Origin: Aspidiotus rigidus
Lineage: Eukaryota > Arthropoda > Insecta > Hemiptera > Diaspididae
Assembly (NCBI GenBank): GCA_035079385.1
Contig: JAVHKY010000015.1
Span: forward strand, 2,108,001 to 2,172,000
DNA length: 64,000 nucleotides
Direction of reading: 5' to 3'
The notes under the pieces are model-generated. The model was not told where the DNA came from. It made no database searches and worked only from the letters and a program-made list of their open reading frames with translations. The position numbers and the translations under genes were made by a program. Of the stretch, positions 20,112-30,744 are shown piece by piece. Position 1 is the first letter of the stretch. Every line of letters starts with the position of its first letter.

Positions 20112-20884
20112 CTGAATAACGAGTATAGGGTACATACAAATATGTATCATTCTCTATTTGTAGTGTAGTCGAATTCCAGCTAAAAACAGCTTCTGTGCGA
20201 TTGGCATGTTAAAAGTGTTTTGACGACTGGTACGTATTCAGAAAGATGTGTGGGTGCCATTTTTACTAACCCCTCACCTCGAAGGATCCATCCCCCATCC
20301 TTAGAATTATGTGTATCTTCTCTCCTATGGGTTTAATAAAAAAATTTTTCGTACAAAAGTTGTTCCTTGAAGACTTCTATACAATTTTACCTCTTACAAA
20401 AAAGTTATTTGGGGCAACCCCTAAGCCCCAAAATTGAAAAATAAGATCTCAAATGTACCTTATTTGTGTTTAAAGCGATACTATGGAAGATTAACAAGAT
20501 TAACGTGAATGAATAAGTATAAATAGTGTTTGAAATACTCACTTTACCCTCACCCCCTTTATCCATCAATCCCTTACCCCTTCTCACCCCCTCATTGAAA
20601 AAATTATTTTCCGCGAAATTGGCTGCAGATAAAAAATTGATGGTAGATGCATTAAAATTGTAGTTATTAAATTTTCTGGCATAGCCAAATAAATGAAAAT
20701 CATGTTCCATGTCTTTTATATTTTATCAGTCATCATGAAATATTTCAGTCTAGGCTTCTACTAGGTCAAGTGTTCGTGAGATATTATTCGTTTACCCCTT
20801 TACCTATCTTGGCGTCGTATAAGTCTTGTATGAGAAATATTTTGAGGTAATTGTGGGTGTTCTATATTTTGAGGTATCAACTTT

Positions 20885-21025
20885 CGGTGGGGCGAACGAG
20901 CGATCTCGCTGTTGTATTGGAATGGTTTGAGAAAATTCAAGTCTTCTTTGCGAAATATGAGGTAGCGCGAACTCGCTCCGCTCGTTCGCCCCCTGTCTCG
21001 CTATTGTATTGGAATGGTATGAGAC
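20885..21025 (+). repeat. two direct copies, ~98 bp apart
   Basis: TCTCGCTGTTGTATTGGAAT (20,903) recurs as TCTCGCTATTGTATTGGAAT (20,996), each followed by GG, GAGA/GAGAC and AATTCAAGTC. Between them lies the self-complementary GCGAACTCGCTCCGCTCGTTCGC. Confidence 0.75.
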
Positions 21026-21029
21026 AATT

Positions 21030-21100
21030 CAAGTCTAGGGGACTTGGAAAAATTTCGACTATCCAGCCATATATGATACGAAGAGGGACTCAGGAAATTT
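21030..21100 (+). repeat. single 45-bp minisatellite unit
   Basis: GGGACTTGGAAAAATTTCGA then CTATCCAGCCATATATGATA and GAGGGACT match the unit of the 15.7-16.3 kb array. Confidence 0.85.
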
Positions 21101-21296
21101 TCTAATTATCAATTATATTAATTATTTAATTATTTATTTATTTAATTATTTAATTATTTATTTATATTAAATATTTAAATATTTATTTATTTAATTATTT
21201 AATTATTTAATTATTTATTTATTTAATTATTTATTTATATAATTATTTAATTATTTATTTATTTAATTATTTAATTATTTATTTATTTAATTATTT

Positions 21297-21329
<33 letters not shown>

Positions 21330-21885
21330 TTATTGATTATTATTATTACGCGGGGTGTACTCGCGAATTTCTGAATCACCCACTGGGTAGAGATTTCTCT
21401 TCACGGGGGGGGGGGGGTGTACTCGCGAATTTCTGGATCACCCAAGGGGTAGAGATTTACTAATTATAAATTATATTGATTATTTAATTATTTATTCATT
21501 TATTTATTTAATTAATGATTTAATTATTTAATATTTAATTAATTAATTAATTAATTATTTATTATTATTACGCGGGTGTACTCGCGAATTTCTGAATCAC
21601 CCACGGGGTAGAGATTTTCTAATTATTAATTATATTAATTATTTAATTATTTAATTATTTATTTATTTAATTATTTAATTATTTATTTATTTAATTATTT
21701 AATTATTTATTTATTTATTTATTTATTCAATTATTTAATTATTTAATTATTTATTTATTTATTTATTATTGATTATTATTATTACGCGGGGTGTACTCGC
21801 GAATTTCTGAATCACCCACTGGGTAGAGATTTCTCTTGACGGGGGGGGGGGGGGGGGGGGGTGTACTCGCGAGTTTCAAAATCGG
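21101..21885. repeat. ATTTA low-complexity tract with four embedded ~60-bp units
   Basis: Runs of TTAA/TTTATTTA variants (21,101-21,340, 21,460-21,570, 21,620-21,775) alternate with a conserved unit, GTGTACTCGCGAATTTCTGA, ATCACCCACTGGGTAGAGAT. The unit occurs at about 21,355, 21,419, 21,577 and 21,788, with a damaged start at 21,862. Three are preceded by TATTATTACGCGG or a G-run (12 and about 20 G). It is probably a compound tandem array of unit plus AT spacer. Confidence 0.85.
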
Positions 21886-22152
21886 GGTCTGGCGAGAGAA
21901 AAGACATGGAACATGTCAAAATCTTTATGTATTACCATAACATTTCATCAAAATCACAAAAAAAAATAAATAATAATAATAATGAAAATTGAGTACAAAA
22001 AATATAGAAAAATTGAGAGTAGATATAATGATGAAATTCCATGAGCCAAAAATGATGCATCTTCCAACTTTCTACTTACAGTTGGAAGAAATAACAAAAA
22101 AGATTAATTGATGGAAGTGTCTCGACAGAGTGATTCAAGATGATCTTAATTT

Positions 22153-22434
22153 TCATACATCATCTTCAGAAGAATAATCCGACATCCCAGCGTTCATTTT
22201 CTTTGTGTTCTCACACTTGACGCAAGTACATAAATCTGTACACTCCAGTCCGTTTTTGGCGCAATTACATCTCCCCATACATTTCTTCTTGCACCCACAC
22301 TTGAGCTGTATGGCTTTCGGCGCGGACTCCTCGAGACACATGTCATTTGACTTTACCTCCCATCCATACTCAGAGATGGGTAGAAAAACAACTTCATTTT
22401 TGTGGGATGGCGCCCACATATATATAGAGATCAT
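22153..22434 (-). CDS. CXC (tesmin/TSO1-like) cysteine-rich protein, C-terminal part
   Basis: A 93-residue frame encodes PISEYGWEVKSN, then KCGCKKKCMGRCNCAKNGLE, CTDLCTCVKCEN and an acidic tail ending SSEDDV. The pattern CxCkkkC...RCxCxKxGLxCTxxCxCxxCxN resembles CXC-domain tails of uncharacterised arthropod proteins, many linked to repetitive DNA; CXC domains bind zinc and can bind DNA. The 5' side opens straight into a palindrome at 22,441, and the M is probably not the true start, so I treat it as the truncated end of a larger ORF carried by the 20.1-25.0 kb element. No expression evidence. Confidence 0.55.
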   Translation of the reverse strand: MISIYMWAPSHKNEVVFLPISEYGWEVKSNDMCLEESAPKAIQLKCGCKKKCMGRCNCAKNGLECTDLCTCVKCENTKKMNAGMSDYSSEDDV

Positions 22435-22440
22435 AATCAG

Positions 22441-22841
22441 CGTGACGTCACTTGTGTAAGGAAACCGTAAACGCCCTATGAAATCTCGAGAAAAGCAGAC
22501 CGCAGAGATCAGTGATTTCAGCCGGGCTGATTTTTACCTGTGATTTCCCATAAGAGAATTCCAGGAGACTTTCGTTGTCAAATATATCGATAATCATTAA
22601 TATTTTAAGAATGAAACACTGTTAATCATAAAATAGATACTTCAACCTTCCTATTGAGCTATGTTTCATTCTTAAGATATTAATGATTATATCGATATAT
22701 TTGACAACAAAGGTCTCCTGGAATTCTCTTGTGGGAAATCACGTGTTAAAATCAGCACAGCTGAAATAACTGATCTCTGCGGTCTGCATTTCCCAAGATT
22801 TCATAGGGCGTTTACAATTTCCTGACACAAATGACGTCATC
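22441..22841. repeat. 400-bp palindromic MITE-like element
   Basis: Arms of about 190 bp: ACGCCCTATGAAATCT (22,471) pairs with AGATTTCATAGGGCGT (ending 22,811); ATTCCAGGAGACTTTCGTTG pairs with CAACAAAGGTCTCCTGGAAT; both outer ends carry TGACGTCA (22,443 and 22,832). The short centre lies near 22,640. It would fold into one long hairpin. Confidence 0.88.
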
Positions 22842-22904
22842 TGATTACGGTCTATTGTAATCCAGTCATATTGGATTGAAAAATTGTGTAAGTACAGAAT
22901 AAAT

Positions 22905-24475
22905 AGGGGACAGCTGAAATTTGGCGTGTATATGTCATTTACCATCTTATACAACATACTAAAAGTCCCTCTCAATATCACGTGCGTATCGTCCCCAGGA
23001 GGGAAAAAAGTGCGGTCCAGATTGGTTTGTTGTAATTTTCAGGGTCAATATCGGTTTTTTTAAAAAAAAAACGAAAGACAAAAATTAAGATACATAAAAA
23101 ATGTTCTATTAAGAATTTCCATGCGATGCTCCATTTTTGAATAAATGAAGGATGAAAGTTGGATGGTAGTGGAAGTAACGCATGATATGTGCCTGTCACC
23201 CACAATGCAAGTCGACGCAAGCGTCACCCATATAATGTATAATGCTTCAGTTTCGAGTAAATTGACACAAATGTGAACTTGTGTGTACCTGTTGCAAAGG
23301 ATACTTTTTTCTATTGGTGCCATAATTTTAAATAAATGAATTTAAATTACAGATTGATAAGTAACTGATAACAATGATTTAGAAATCAGAAAGAAAAGAA
23401 TCTCAAGTATGGCGGCTAGCAATAATTTTGCAATTAGAAAGAAAAGGATCACTAATTTAGGTGGCAAGTATAAGGCGATGTCGCGAACGCTCACTGAGAG
23501 CTCCGTCCAATGTATTTGTTTATGGATGAAAATCAGAAAATATTTTCAACAAAGTAGATATTTGAGAGTGGTCACAAATTAAAGAAAATTTTAATCTCTA
23601 CAACTTTCATTCTTATGATTTTTTTCGTAGAAATTCCTTTTAAGAAGATATTTGAAAAAGAAAACTTCAAATTGTAATGTTGCGTAAATGCACACTGATA
23701 ACACAAACCCTCAGTGAGCGTTCGCGTCGGTTCGCGACATCGCTTTATAATCGCTAACTTCGATAGTTCGTTGGTTCTGCCACACATACAAAAAACGCTG
23801 CAGTCAACCTTCAGCACTTTAACACAGGCTCTTATGGAGAGTTGACACTGAAACTCATTCCTCCACAAATATTCAGTTTTTCAGAAAAATGAAGAGATGT
23901 GAATTTATTCTGCATAAAATTTCCTTTCATATGCGTCGAACTTCGAGCGGATCCGTGAAATTTTTTTTCCCATAAGAATACATTGAGGGCGACTTTGCGA
24001 CATCTTGCGGGATCAACTATAGAAACGATTTCACGGTACAAAAATTCAACAAAGCGTAGATGGCGAGGTGGCGATCTTGTGTTTCTAAGGGTCTGTAGTG
24101 GCAAGCAATATTATGTACATCTTGATTAAGAGCGGGTGTCGACTAGCATCACATGTGACAAGCATCATGCGTTACTCTTTTGCAACTATTCAACTTTCAT
24201 CCTCCATTTATTAAAAATTGGAGCATCGCACGGAAATTTTCAATACAACATTATTTATGTATTTTTTGACGCTCTACAATTTCTGTCTCTTGACTTTTCT
24301 TAAAAAAACTGATGTTTACCCCGAAAATCACAAAAAACCAATCTGGACCACACTTTTTTGCCCCCTAGGGACAATGCGCGCGTCATATCGTGTGGGACTT
24401 TTGGTATGTTGTGTAAGGCGACAAATAACATATATATGCCAAAATTCAGCAGTCCCCCATTTATTCACACCAAAT
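22905..24475. repeat. inner inverted repeat pair, centre near 23.67 kb
   Basis: 22,920-23,200 (TGTATATGTCATTTACC, ACTAAAAGTCCC, GTGCGGTCCAGATTGG, ATGCGATGCTCCA, ATGAAGGATGAAAGTTG) returns inverted at 24,185-24,450 (CAACTTTCATCCTCC, TGGAGCATCGCAC, CCAATCTGGACCACAC, GGGACTTTTGG). A smaller inverted pair lies inside: GCGATGTCGCGAACGCTCAC (23,475) against GTGAGCGTTCGCG...GCGACATCGC (23,715-23,743). No coding motif was found in the frames here. Confidence 0.8.
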
Positions 24476-25041
24476 TTCCTAATATGACTGGACTAATTGG
24501 CAACATATTGCGATTGGAGGATTTGAGGTTTAAGAGAGCTTAGGGTCGAAGTAGGTTTTTTCACTCGGGGCGAGAAGGGGTAAGGGATTGATGGAATAAA
24601 GGGGGGTGAGGGTAAGGTGAGTACTTCAAACACTATTTATACCTATTCATTCATGTTAATTTTGTTGATCTTCCATAATATCGCTTTAAACACAGATAAG
24701 GTACATTTGAGATCTTATTTTTCAATTTTGGGGCTTAGGGGTTGCCCCAAATAACTTTTTTGTAAGAGGTAAAATTGTATAGAAGTCTTCAAGGAACCAC
24801 TTTTGTACGAAAAATTTTTTTATCAAACCCATAGGAGAGAAGATACACATAATTCTAAGGATGGGGGATGGATCCTTCGAGGTGAGGGGTTAGTAAAAAT
24901 GGCACCCACACATCTTTCTGAATACGTACCAGTCGTCAAAACACTTTTAACATGCCAATCGCACAGAAGCTGTTTTTAGCTGGAATTCGACTACACTACA
25001 AATAGAGGATGATACATATGTACCCTATACTCGTTATTCAG

Positions 25042-25208
25042 TAAGCACAAAGAGGCAGACGCGTAGCCAAGGAGGGGCACAAAGCCTTCTGACTGGAAAT
25101 ACAACTTGAGTGAAAAGAAATTTTTCTCAAAGTATCGTAACCTAACCTAATTCAGGTTGATGACGTCATCAAAGTGGGACGCGATCGCGGAAAACGTGGT
25201 GATCTGCC
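25042..25208. other. short spacer between two long-inverted-repeat elements
   Basis: It contains TAACCTAACCTAATTCAGG and a TGACGTCA site at 25,161. Nothing else was recognised. Confidence 0.4.
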
Positions 25209-26017
25209 TTCGGTGACAGATCCCATTGAGACCGATAGTGTCTAATAGACCTCCTCGATTAACTTCTCCCCCAAAAGTTTCAGCCCCCCATCTCAACTGT
25301 TTGTCGTTCTGGAGCCATCATTGTGATTTTGCTTTGGAATTTTCTACAGAAACGCATGTTGTAGTGAGATATCTATAATTTAAGGTGCGTGTAGATGATC
25401 ATCGAGACTACCAACCAGAATTTTCTCTCCACATTAAGTCCTGTTCCCGGCATAATTAAAAATTCAAATGCCAGTTTCAAGACGAAGGTATTTCGATGGC
25501 AATTCGGAATTATTGTGAAAAGATGCTCTACACATTCCCAAAAATTTAAAAAAAAAGTTCAAGAAAATCGGAGTTGGGGAAGGTAGCTAAATTATGAAAA
25601 AACCAAATGAAAACGTGGGTACGAAGTCGACGCTGGCCACGGCAGTCTGCTAAGCGCGTCGCACCGCGCCGCCACTGAGTAACGTTCGTTTCCGGGCTAC
25701 GCGAGTATTCCATTCCGCGACTCGATAATTTTCATTTTTCCGCCCACATTTCATGCAACAAAATTAATTAAAAAGAATCATACATGGTGTAAATTGCTGA
25801 CACGTGTATTCAAATGAAAAATGGGAAGAAGTAGCTGTTACGAAACAAAAAACTTGAAAGACAAACACGATACAGCGATAGGCGGTCTTAATGTTGAAAG
25901 GGACAAGAGAAAATTGAAACAACAACAATGCGATCGACAGCCGATGCGAAATATATTAATAATAATAGCGTTTTTATTGCCTTTCTATTTACAAATGATT
26001 ATTATGCAAAATTACAG

Positions 26018-26197
26018 TTATAGCCGGGCATACGCCTCCCCAATCATCCGCCATCTCTCCCTGTCTTCGGTGAGTCTTCCCCATCCTATCCCTAGATTTC
26101 TTTCTATTTCGTCCCTCCATCTTGTCGGTGGCCTCCCTCTTGATCTTTTCCTGTCGTAGGGTCTCCAATTCACCACTCTTTTTGTCCATCTCTCTTG
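26018..26197 (-). pseudogene. C-terminal end of an RTE-like LINE ORF
   Basis: The minus strand reads QERWTKRVVNWRPYDRKRSR then GRPPTRWRDEIERN and RWRMIGEAYARL, ending at a TAA (complement 26,018-26,020). The order TxRVxxWRP, RGRPPTRWxDEI, EDRxxWRxxxEAY is the well-known tail of RTE/BovB-type and some other LINE reverse transcriptases. Only this short end is present, so it is 5'-truncated; the other frames here have no meaning. Confidence 0.85.
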
Positions 26198-26447
26198 TCA
26201 ATGCGAAATATATTAGGTATGTAAAAAAAGAGAGAGAGGACGAATAAAAAATCAAAACTAGCCCAATGGCACAGGGACAGAATCATTACGTTATTCACTT
26301 GATAGCACAAGACGTCCAACTGTCTGAACTTGTTAGCAGTACATTGCTGGTAATGCGATTGACCGGAACGCCATTTTGATAATCCTATATCCGGTACTCC
26401 TAATAGTGTGCTGCATCTCTGTGCGTACTTAGTTTAGTAGGTGACAT

Positions 26448-26577
26448 TTGGACCCTTTTAGCCAAACCCAACCAAGCGACATGATAACTATCTAAAGAAA
26501 TGAAGAAATGTCGGAGATTCTCCTTTCCGCCAGATCGTTATCATGTCGCTTGGTTGAGTTTGGCTAAAAAGGGTCCA
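26448..26577. mobile_element. 130-bp hairpin MITE
   Basis: TTGGACCCTTTTAGCCAAAC, CCAACCAAGCGACATGATAAC (26,448-26,489) is mirrored by GTTATCATGTCGCTTGGTTG, AGTTTGGCTAAAAAGGGTCCA ending at 26,577. Arms are about 40 bp with only a few changes, around a 50-bp loop. Confidence 0.88.
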
Positions 26578-27567
26578 GTCTTCGCATTTTTCCCGTTTCT
26601 TCGCGCTTATTTCGGCAGTTTCCTAATTAGCAGAAATTCTAGATGAGAATGATGACCTCAGTTTTCGTTTCCAAGCACGAATATGTCGACCAGCACATGT
26701 CCTGACCAGCTTGTATGACCACGAAAATGTAGAGCCCGTTATCAATAGCGATACCGAGGATGAGACATAGAGGGCTAAAGGAATTGAGATCCTCCCTCGG
26801 AATAGAAATGACTGCCTAATACGTATGCATTTTTTTTTTTTTTGTCGAAAACTAATTATTATGATATTTTTTTCTTTTTTTAAACACAGTGTTTTACTTC
26901 ACAAACGTTGTATTTATTTCTTCCTTCAATACTGTAGCTCTTTTCAACTATAAAACAACAGAAAATATGATTTTGAACATTTGTCTTTACATTTTTGCAA
27001 GGAGTGATCAACTAGTAGAAATATAAAACTGAGAATTAATTAATTAATTATCGAGTCGCGGATGCGTAGCCCGGAAACGAACGTTACTCAGTGGCGGCGC
27101 CGTGCGACGCGCTTAGCAGGTTGCCGCGGCAAGCGTCGACTTCGTATTCACGTTTTCATTTGGTTTTTTCATCATTTAGCTACCTTCCCCCACTCCGATT
27201 TCCTTGAACTTTTTTTCTAAATTATTGGGAGAGTGTAGAGCATCTTTTCACAATAATTCCGAATCGCCATCGAAATACCTTCGTCTTGAAACTGACATTT
27301 GAATTTTTAATTATGCCGGGAACAGGACTTAATGTGGAAAGAAAATTCTGAAAAAATTCTGGTTGGTAGTCTCGATGATCATCTACACACACCATAAATT
27401 ATAGATATCTTACTACAACATACGTTTCTGTAGAAAATTCCACAGCAAAATCACAATTATGGCTCCAGAACGACAAACAGTTGAGATGGGGGGCTAAAAC
27501 TTCTGGGGGAGTAGTTAGTCGGGGAGGTCTATCAGACACTATAGGTTTCAATGGGATCTGTCACCGG

Positions 27568-27814
27568 CCTTTCCGGAGAATGCACGCCAACAAGAGAGGG
27601 AGCGAGCGGGTTCCCCACTAAAAAATCTTAACTTAGAAGTGATGTAAGAAGAGTTCGGCCCTCTCGAACTTTCGTGAAGGGCCTGGCTAGGGCCTGAAAC
27701 GAGGAGAAAAAATTTCGCAGCTCGTAGAGTCTCCCTTATTGACTACGTTGATTCAGGCAAGCTGGGTAAGGGGGACTTTTTGATTTCGATGATCGATTAG
27801 GATTGATAATTTGG
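27568..27814. other. no recognisable gene
   Basis: Short GC-richer stretch (GCCCTCTCGAACTTTCG, GAAGGGCCTGGCTAGGGCC) with no coding motif. Confidence 0.4.
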
Positions 27815-28200
27815 TCGGAATGTAGCTCTGTATATACGTAGCTTGATGATCGGAATTTTTATGCCATCCTCGCTCATAATTTTGTCTAGTAGAGGCAGAT
27901 GGTTCTTGTGCATTTTGTTAAATGGTTTCCAGATATTATACATAATTATATGTAGCTCGATGGTCACAATTTTATCGAATCCCGTCTTCCCCTCCTCTAC
28001 AAACAAACATAGCTCGAAGGTTGCACCTTTCCAAGTCCTAAAAGTAAGTTAAAGGCCTCTTGTAAATTCTTCCAAATGACACCCGCATTTCTGAAGTCCG
28101 ATAGTCGGAATTTTCCAAGCCCTCCTCTCTCCTCTCCTCGCAGAAGTCAAAATATTCGTAAGTATAGCTTGACCGTCAGAATTTTTCCAAGTTTCCTCCA
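27815..28200 (-). repeat. decayed relative of the 45-bp minisatellite
   Basis: TATATGTAGCTCGATGGTCA (27,950), ACATAGCTCGAAGGTTGCAC then CTTTCCAAGTCC (28,005), AGTCGGAATTTTCCAAGCCC (28,100) and GTATAGCTTGACCGTCAGAA then TTTTTCCAAG (28,160) follow the same word order as the array at 428-835 with longer, irregular spacing. It is probably an old copy. Confidence 0.6.
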
Positions 28201-29030
28201 TCCCCATCAATACCCATTATAGTGATAACCTAACAAGAAACCTTCAGTGCTATCGAGAATTTTTTTCTTCCCTCTATTTCTTGAATATATGAAATTGTGA
28301 GCAGTCTTGTTTGCTCTCTTTCATTTTGTTCATGCAAAGAGACCGGAATTTTCAGCAAGAAAACATGTGACTTTTTGCATTGAAATTCAAAAATTTGGCA
28401 ATAGGCCTATTTAATAATAAAAAGAAACAGAAATACGTCTTTCAGGGTAAACTTTTTTCAGTACATTCACTAATTTTCGATAAAAATTATTCAATTTCCA
28501 TCCAAATTTACTCGACTTTTCACCAGAACTACCTAATCAATTTTCGAAGTCAAAATTAAACTGCTGCATTTGAAGCAAATTTTGTTGACTTTTTCCAATC
28601 AAAATTACTCCGTTTCAGACCCAAATTTACAAGCAGGAATTTTTTGACAAGAATCAGCCTAATTTTGCCCCAAAATTCAATATTTTTCAAAAAAATCGAC
28701 CCTTTTTTCGTCAAAATTTAATAATTTTTGTGAACGTTGTTTCAACAGAACTTTAAACTTGATACATATTTAAAAATAAAAGATCACAAGACTAGCGGTG
28801 ACATGAAAAAGGACGGTTTCCTCAACAAAATACTTCTCCAGCCTGTGACGTCATCGGAATCGGGATCACTCCGGATCAGAGAGGCGCGACGCGACATCAG
28901 GTCGAGATCATTGAAGGCTATAACCTAAGTCACTTCCCCCTCCCATTAATGCCTACTCTAACGTATATGAAGGACGTCATCAAGGTGGATACATACGATA
29001 TTTTTGACCGAATTAATTTTGGACGATGAG
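28201..29030. repeat. AT-rich degenerate repeats, no gene
   Basis: From about 28,435 to 28,735 variants of AAATTTACTCGACTTTT and CAAAATTACTCCGTTTC recur roughly every 40-60 bp, like a decayed minisatellite. A TGACGTCA site lies at 28,846. No gene is visible. Confidence 0.5.
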
Positions 29031-29164
29031 AGGAGAGGATAGCTCGATCCCTTATGTTGTATTTTTGAGATACTGAGAACAGTTACGACAGTTGTGAGCA
29101 TGCATGAGACTGAGCTTTGCGTGACAATGTCTCTTTTACAAAATTTTCCTCGGAAGGAAGGCAG

Positions 29165-30035
29165 ATTAAATCTTAATTTCAACCTTGCCAAGAACCACAA
29201 CCTGTACTTTACGGATCGTTCCAAAACGGGCCTTAAAACTGGCTACGCCTTCTCCATCACTCCAACCCCCCCTGTATTCTGCCGAACTATCTGCCTTACT
29301 CACCTCACTCTTCTCCTTCAACCCTGTAAATTCCTCCTGCTCTCTGACTCTATCTTCTCTCTCCTCTCTCAAAGCTATGCAAAACCCTTACTCTTCCAAT
29401 CCTATCGTACAGCGCAATCTCCTCCTCCATACCTTCACATCTTCTCTGTTTGCAATTGCTTTCCTTTGGATCCCTGGTCCTACACACCCGAACATCTTCT
29501 CGTACCTTCAATGGCTTTCCTCTGGATCCTTGATCATATCCGTCTTCCGCGGGCTGCTAAGAAAGCCTTGCTTCTTCCCTCAATCAGTGACCGCTCCCCT
29601 TCTTTGGCCTATGACTTAAAATCATTCTACTGTTCCCAAATCACCTCATCCTCTGGTCTTCTCAACTTTGCAACAAACTTTACCCGACCCCCTGGTCCTC
29701 TTCAATCCGTCCCTCACGCCGCGAAGAAATAGTTGTAACAAACTCGACGACACATTCGCCTAACCCACTCCTTCCTCATCCTTGGACTCTCTGCCCCTCC
29801 CTCAAACCAATGCTGCCAAACTAAGAATTTATCTATCTCTCACATTTTCACATGCCCTTCTCTCATAAACATCAGATACTCATTTTCTGTTTCCTCCCAT
29901 ACCCCGTCTGCTCTTTCCAATAACTCAGAAACCATAACCAACACCTCAAACTTCCCACAAATCCATTTAACCCGAACATCTCTCCCCGAGCTAATGACCC
30001 GTTGAGTAGTCGAAGAGCTCCTTAAAAAAGAAAAA
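29165..30035 (+). pseudogene. I-like LINE RNase H end, frameshifted, with poly(A)
   Basis: Remnants in alternating frames: LYFTDRSKTGLKTGYAFS (RNase H start, the D of TDxSKT), YSAELSALLTSL (E motif), SCSLTLSSLSSLKAM and SSNPIVQRNLL, then IAFLWIPGPTHPN (WIPGH motif with the H replaced). The C-terminal zinc-finger-like part is decayed. The 3' end is ..CGTTGAGTAGTCGAAGAGC then an A-rich tail at about 30,024-30,041. It shares word order with the 32-kb LINE but diverges strongly. Non-functional. Confidence 0.82.
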
Positions 30036-30041
30036 AAAAAG

Positions 30042-30744
30042 TATATTTGTAAATTAGTCCCGAATAATATTTATAACGATTCTGCTACCATACGTAACAA
30101 AAGTAAAATTCTGTATGCTGACGGGATATTTCGATATACTAGTCTGCAATTTACATTTTATTTTTGTTTACCTGTTTTTCAACGTTGAATAGGACGGACA
30201 AAAGTGTGACGATGTAGCGCCGCATAAAAACAAGTGCGAGGCATCCATTATTTCGTCATACGACCGTCTTGTAAGTGAGAATATTTATTTTTAAGCCTAT
30301 TAAAACTCTTTATTCTTGTGCGCCGCATTGCTCTTAATCTACTAATCCCTCTTATCTGGAATAGGTGTTTAGATAACGTGTTGAGTTGAATTATGTGACC
30401 TGGTACAGTGAAATCGGACTCGGTTGATTATGATGTTGTTATCAATGATAGGAAGACAAAGCGTATACTATGATCGTGAATTTGTATACCTAAACGAAAA
30501 AGACCGAGTTCACCAACTTCCATAATATAATATTCAATGAGCTACTCGCTGGAGACGCCTACTAAGGATAATTCAAAAGCTGGTTAATTTAGTTTTTTTT
30601 TTTCGGAAAATCCAAGTTATACTGTTTGTGTTTTCAGTAGTAGACGTTCCAGCGGCTGGAGAATTTTTTGACCATTTTTTTTCAAACTCGACGGACGTGT
30701 TTACTTAAGAATTGACCTAATTGATGAACGATATACCAAAACTC
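30042..30744. other. no gene; contains one copy of a direct repeat (30,625-30,745)
   Basis: CGTTCCAGCGGCTGGAGAAT, TTTTTGACCATTTTTTTTCA, GTGTTTACTTAAGAATTGAC and TTGATGAACGATAT recur in the same orientation at 35,280-35,400 (CATTCCAGCGACTGGACAAT...). The two copies flank the 30.75-35.25 kb inverted-repeat element. Confidence 0.6.

Larger units (their letters stand above)
20112..25041. mobile_element. 4.9-kb element with ~490-bp terminal inverted repeats
   Basis: The left arm 20,112-20,605 (starting CTGAATAACGAGTATAGGG) is mirrored at 24,553-25,041 (ending CCCTATACTCGTTATTCAG). GGGGCAACCC at 20,411 pairs with GTTGCCCC ending 24,748, and the match extends over the whole arm with few differences. 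Inside are one 45-bp minisatellite fragment, AT-rich simple repeats, a CXC-type ORF and two further inverted structures. No transposase was recognised. Clean long arms suggest a fairly young DNA transposon or composite; a two-step palindromic duplication is the alternative. Confidence 0.8.
25209..27567. mobile_element. 2.36-kb element with ~520-bp terminal inverted repeats
   Basis: The left arm 25,209-25,730 (TTCGGTGACAGATCCCATTG through GCGACTCGATAATT) is mirrored by 27,045-27,567 (AATTATCGAGTCGCGG through CAATGGGATCTGTCACCGG). Many small differences between arms point to moderate age. Inside are an RTE-like LINE tail on the minus strand and a hairpin MITE. No transposase was recognised. A GC-rich GCTAAGCGCGTCGCACCGC stretch near the inner end of each arm is notable. 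Confidence 0.8.

Noticed and set aside
25640..25680. tRNA- or SINE-like GCTAAGCGCGTCGCACC in both arms of the 25.2-27.6 kb element
   Set aside because: No complete A and B box pair and no cloverleaf could be drawn.
25821..26159. 112-residue plus-strand ORF over the LINE tail
   Set aside because: The opposite strand encodes the recognisable RGRPPTRWRDEI tail; the plus-strand frame is a shadow.
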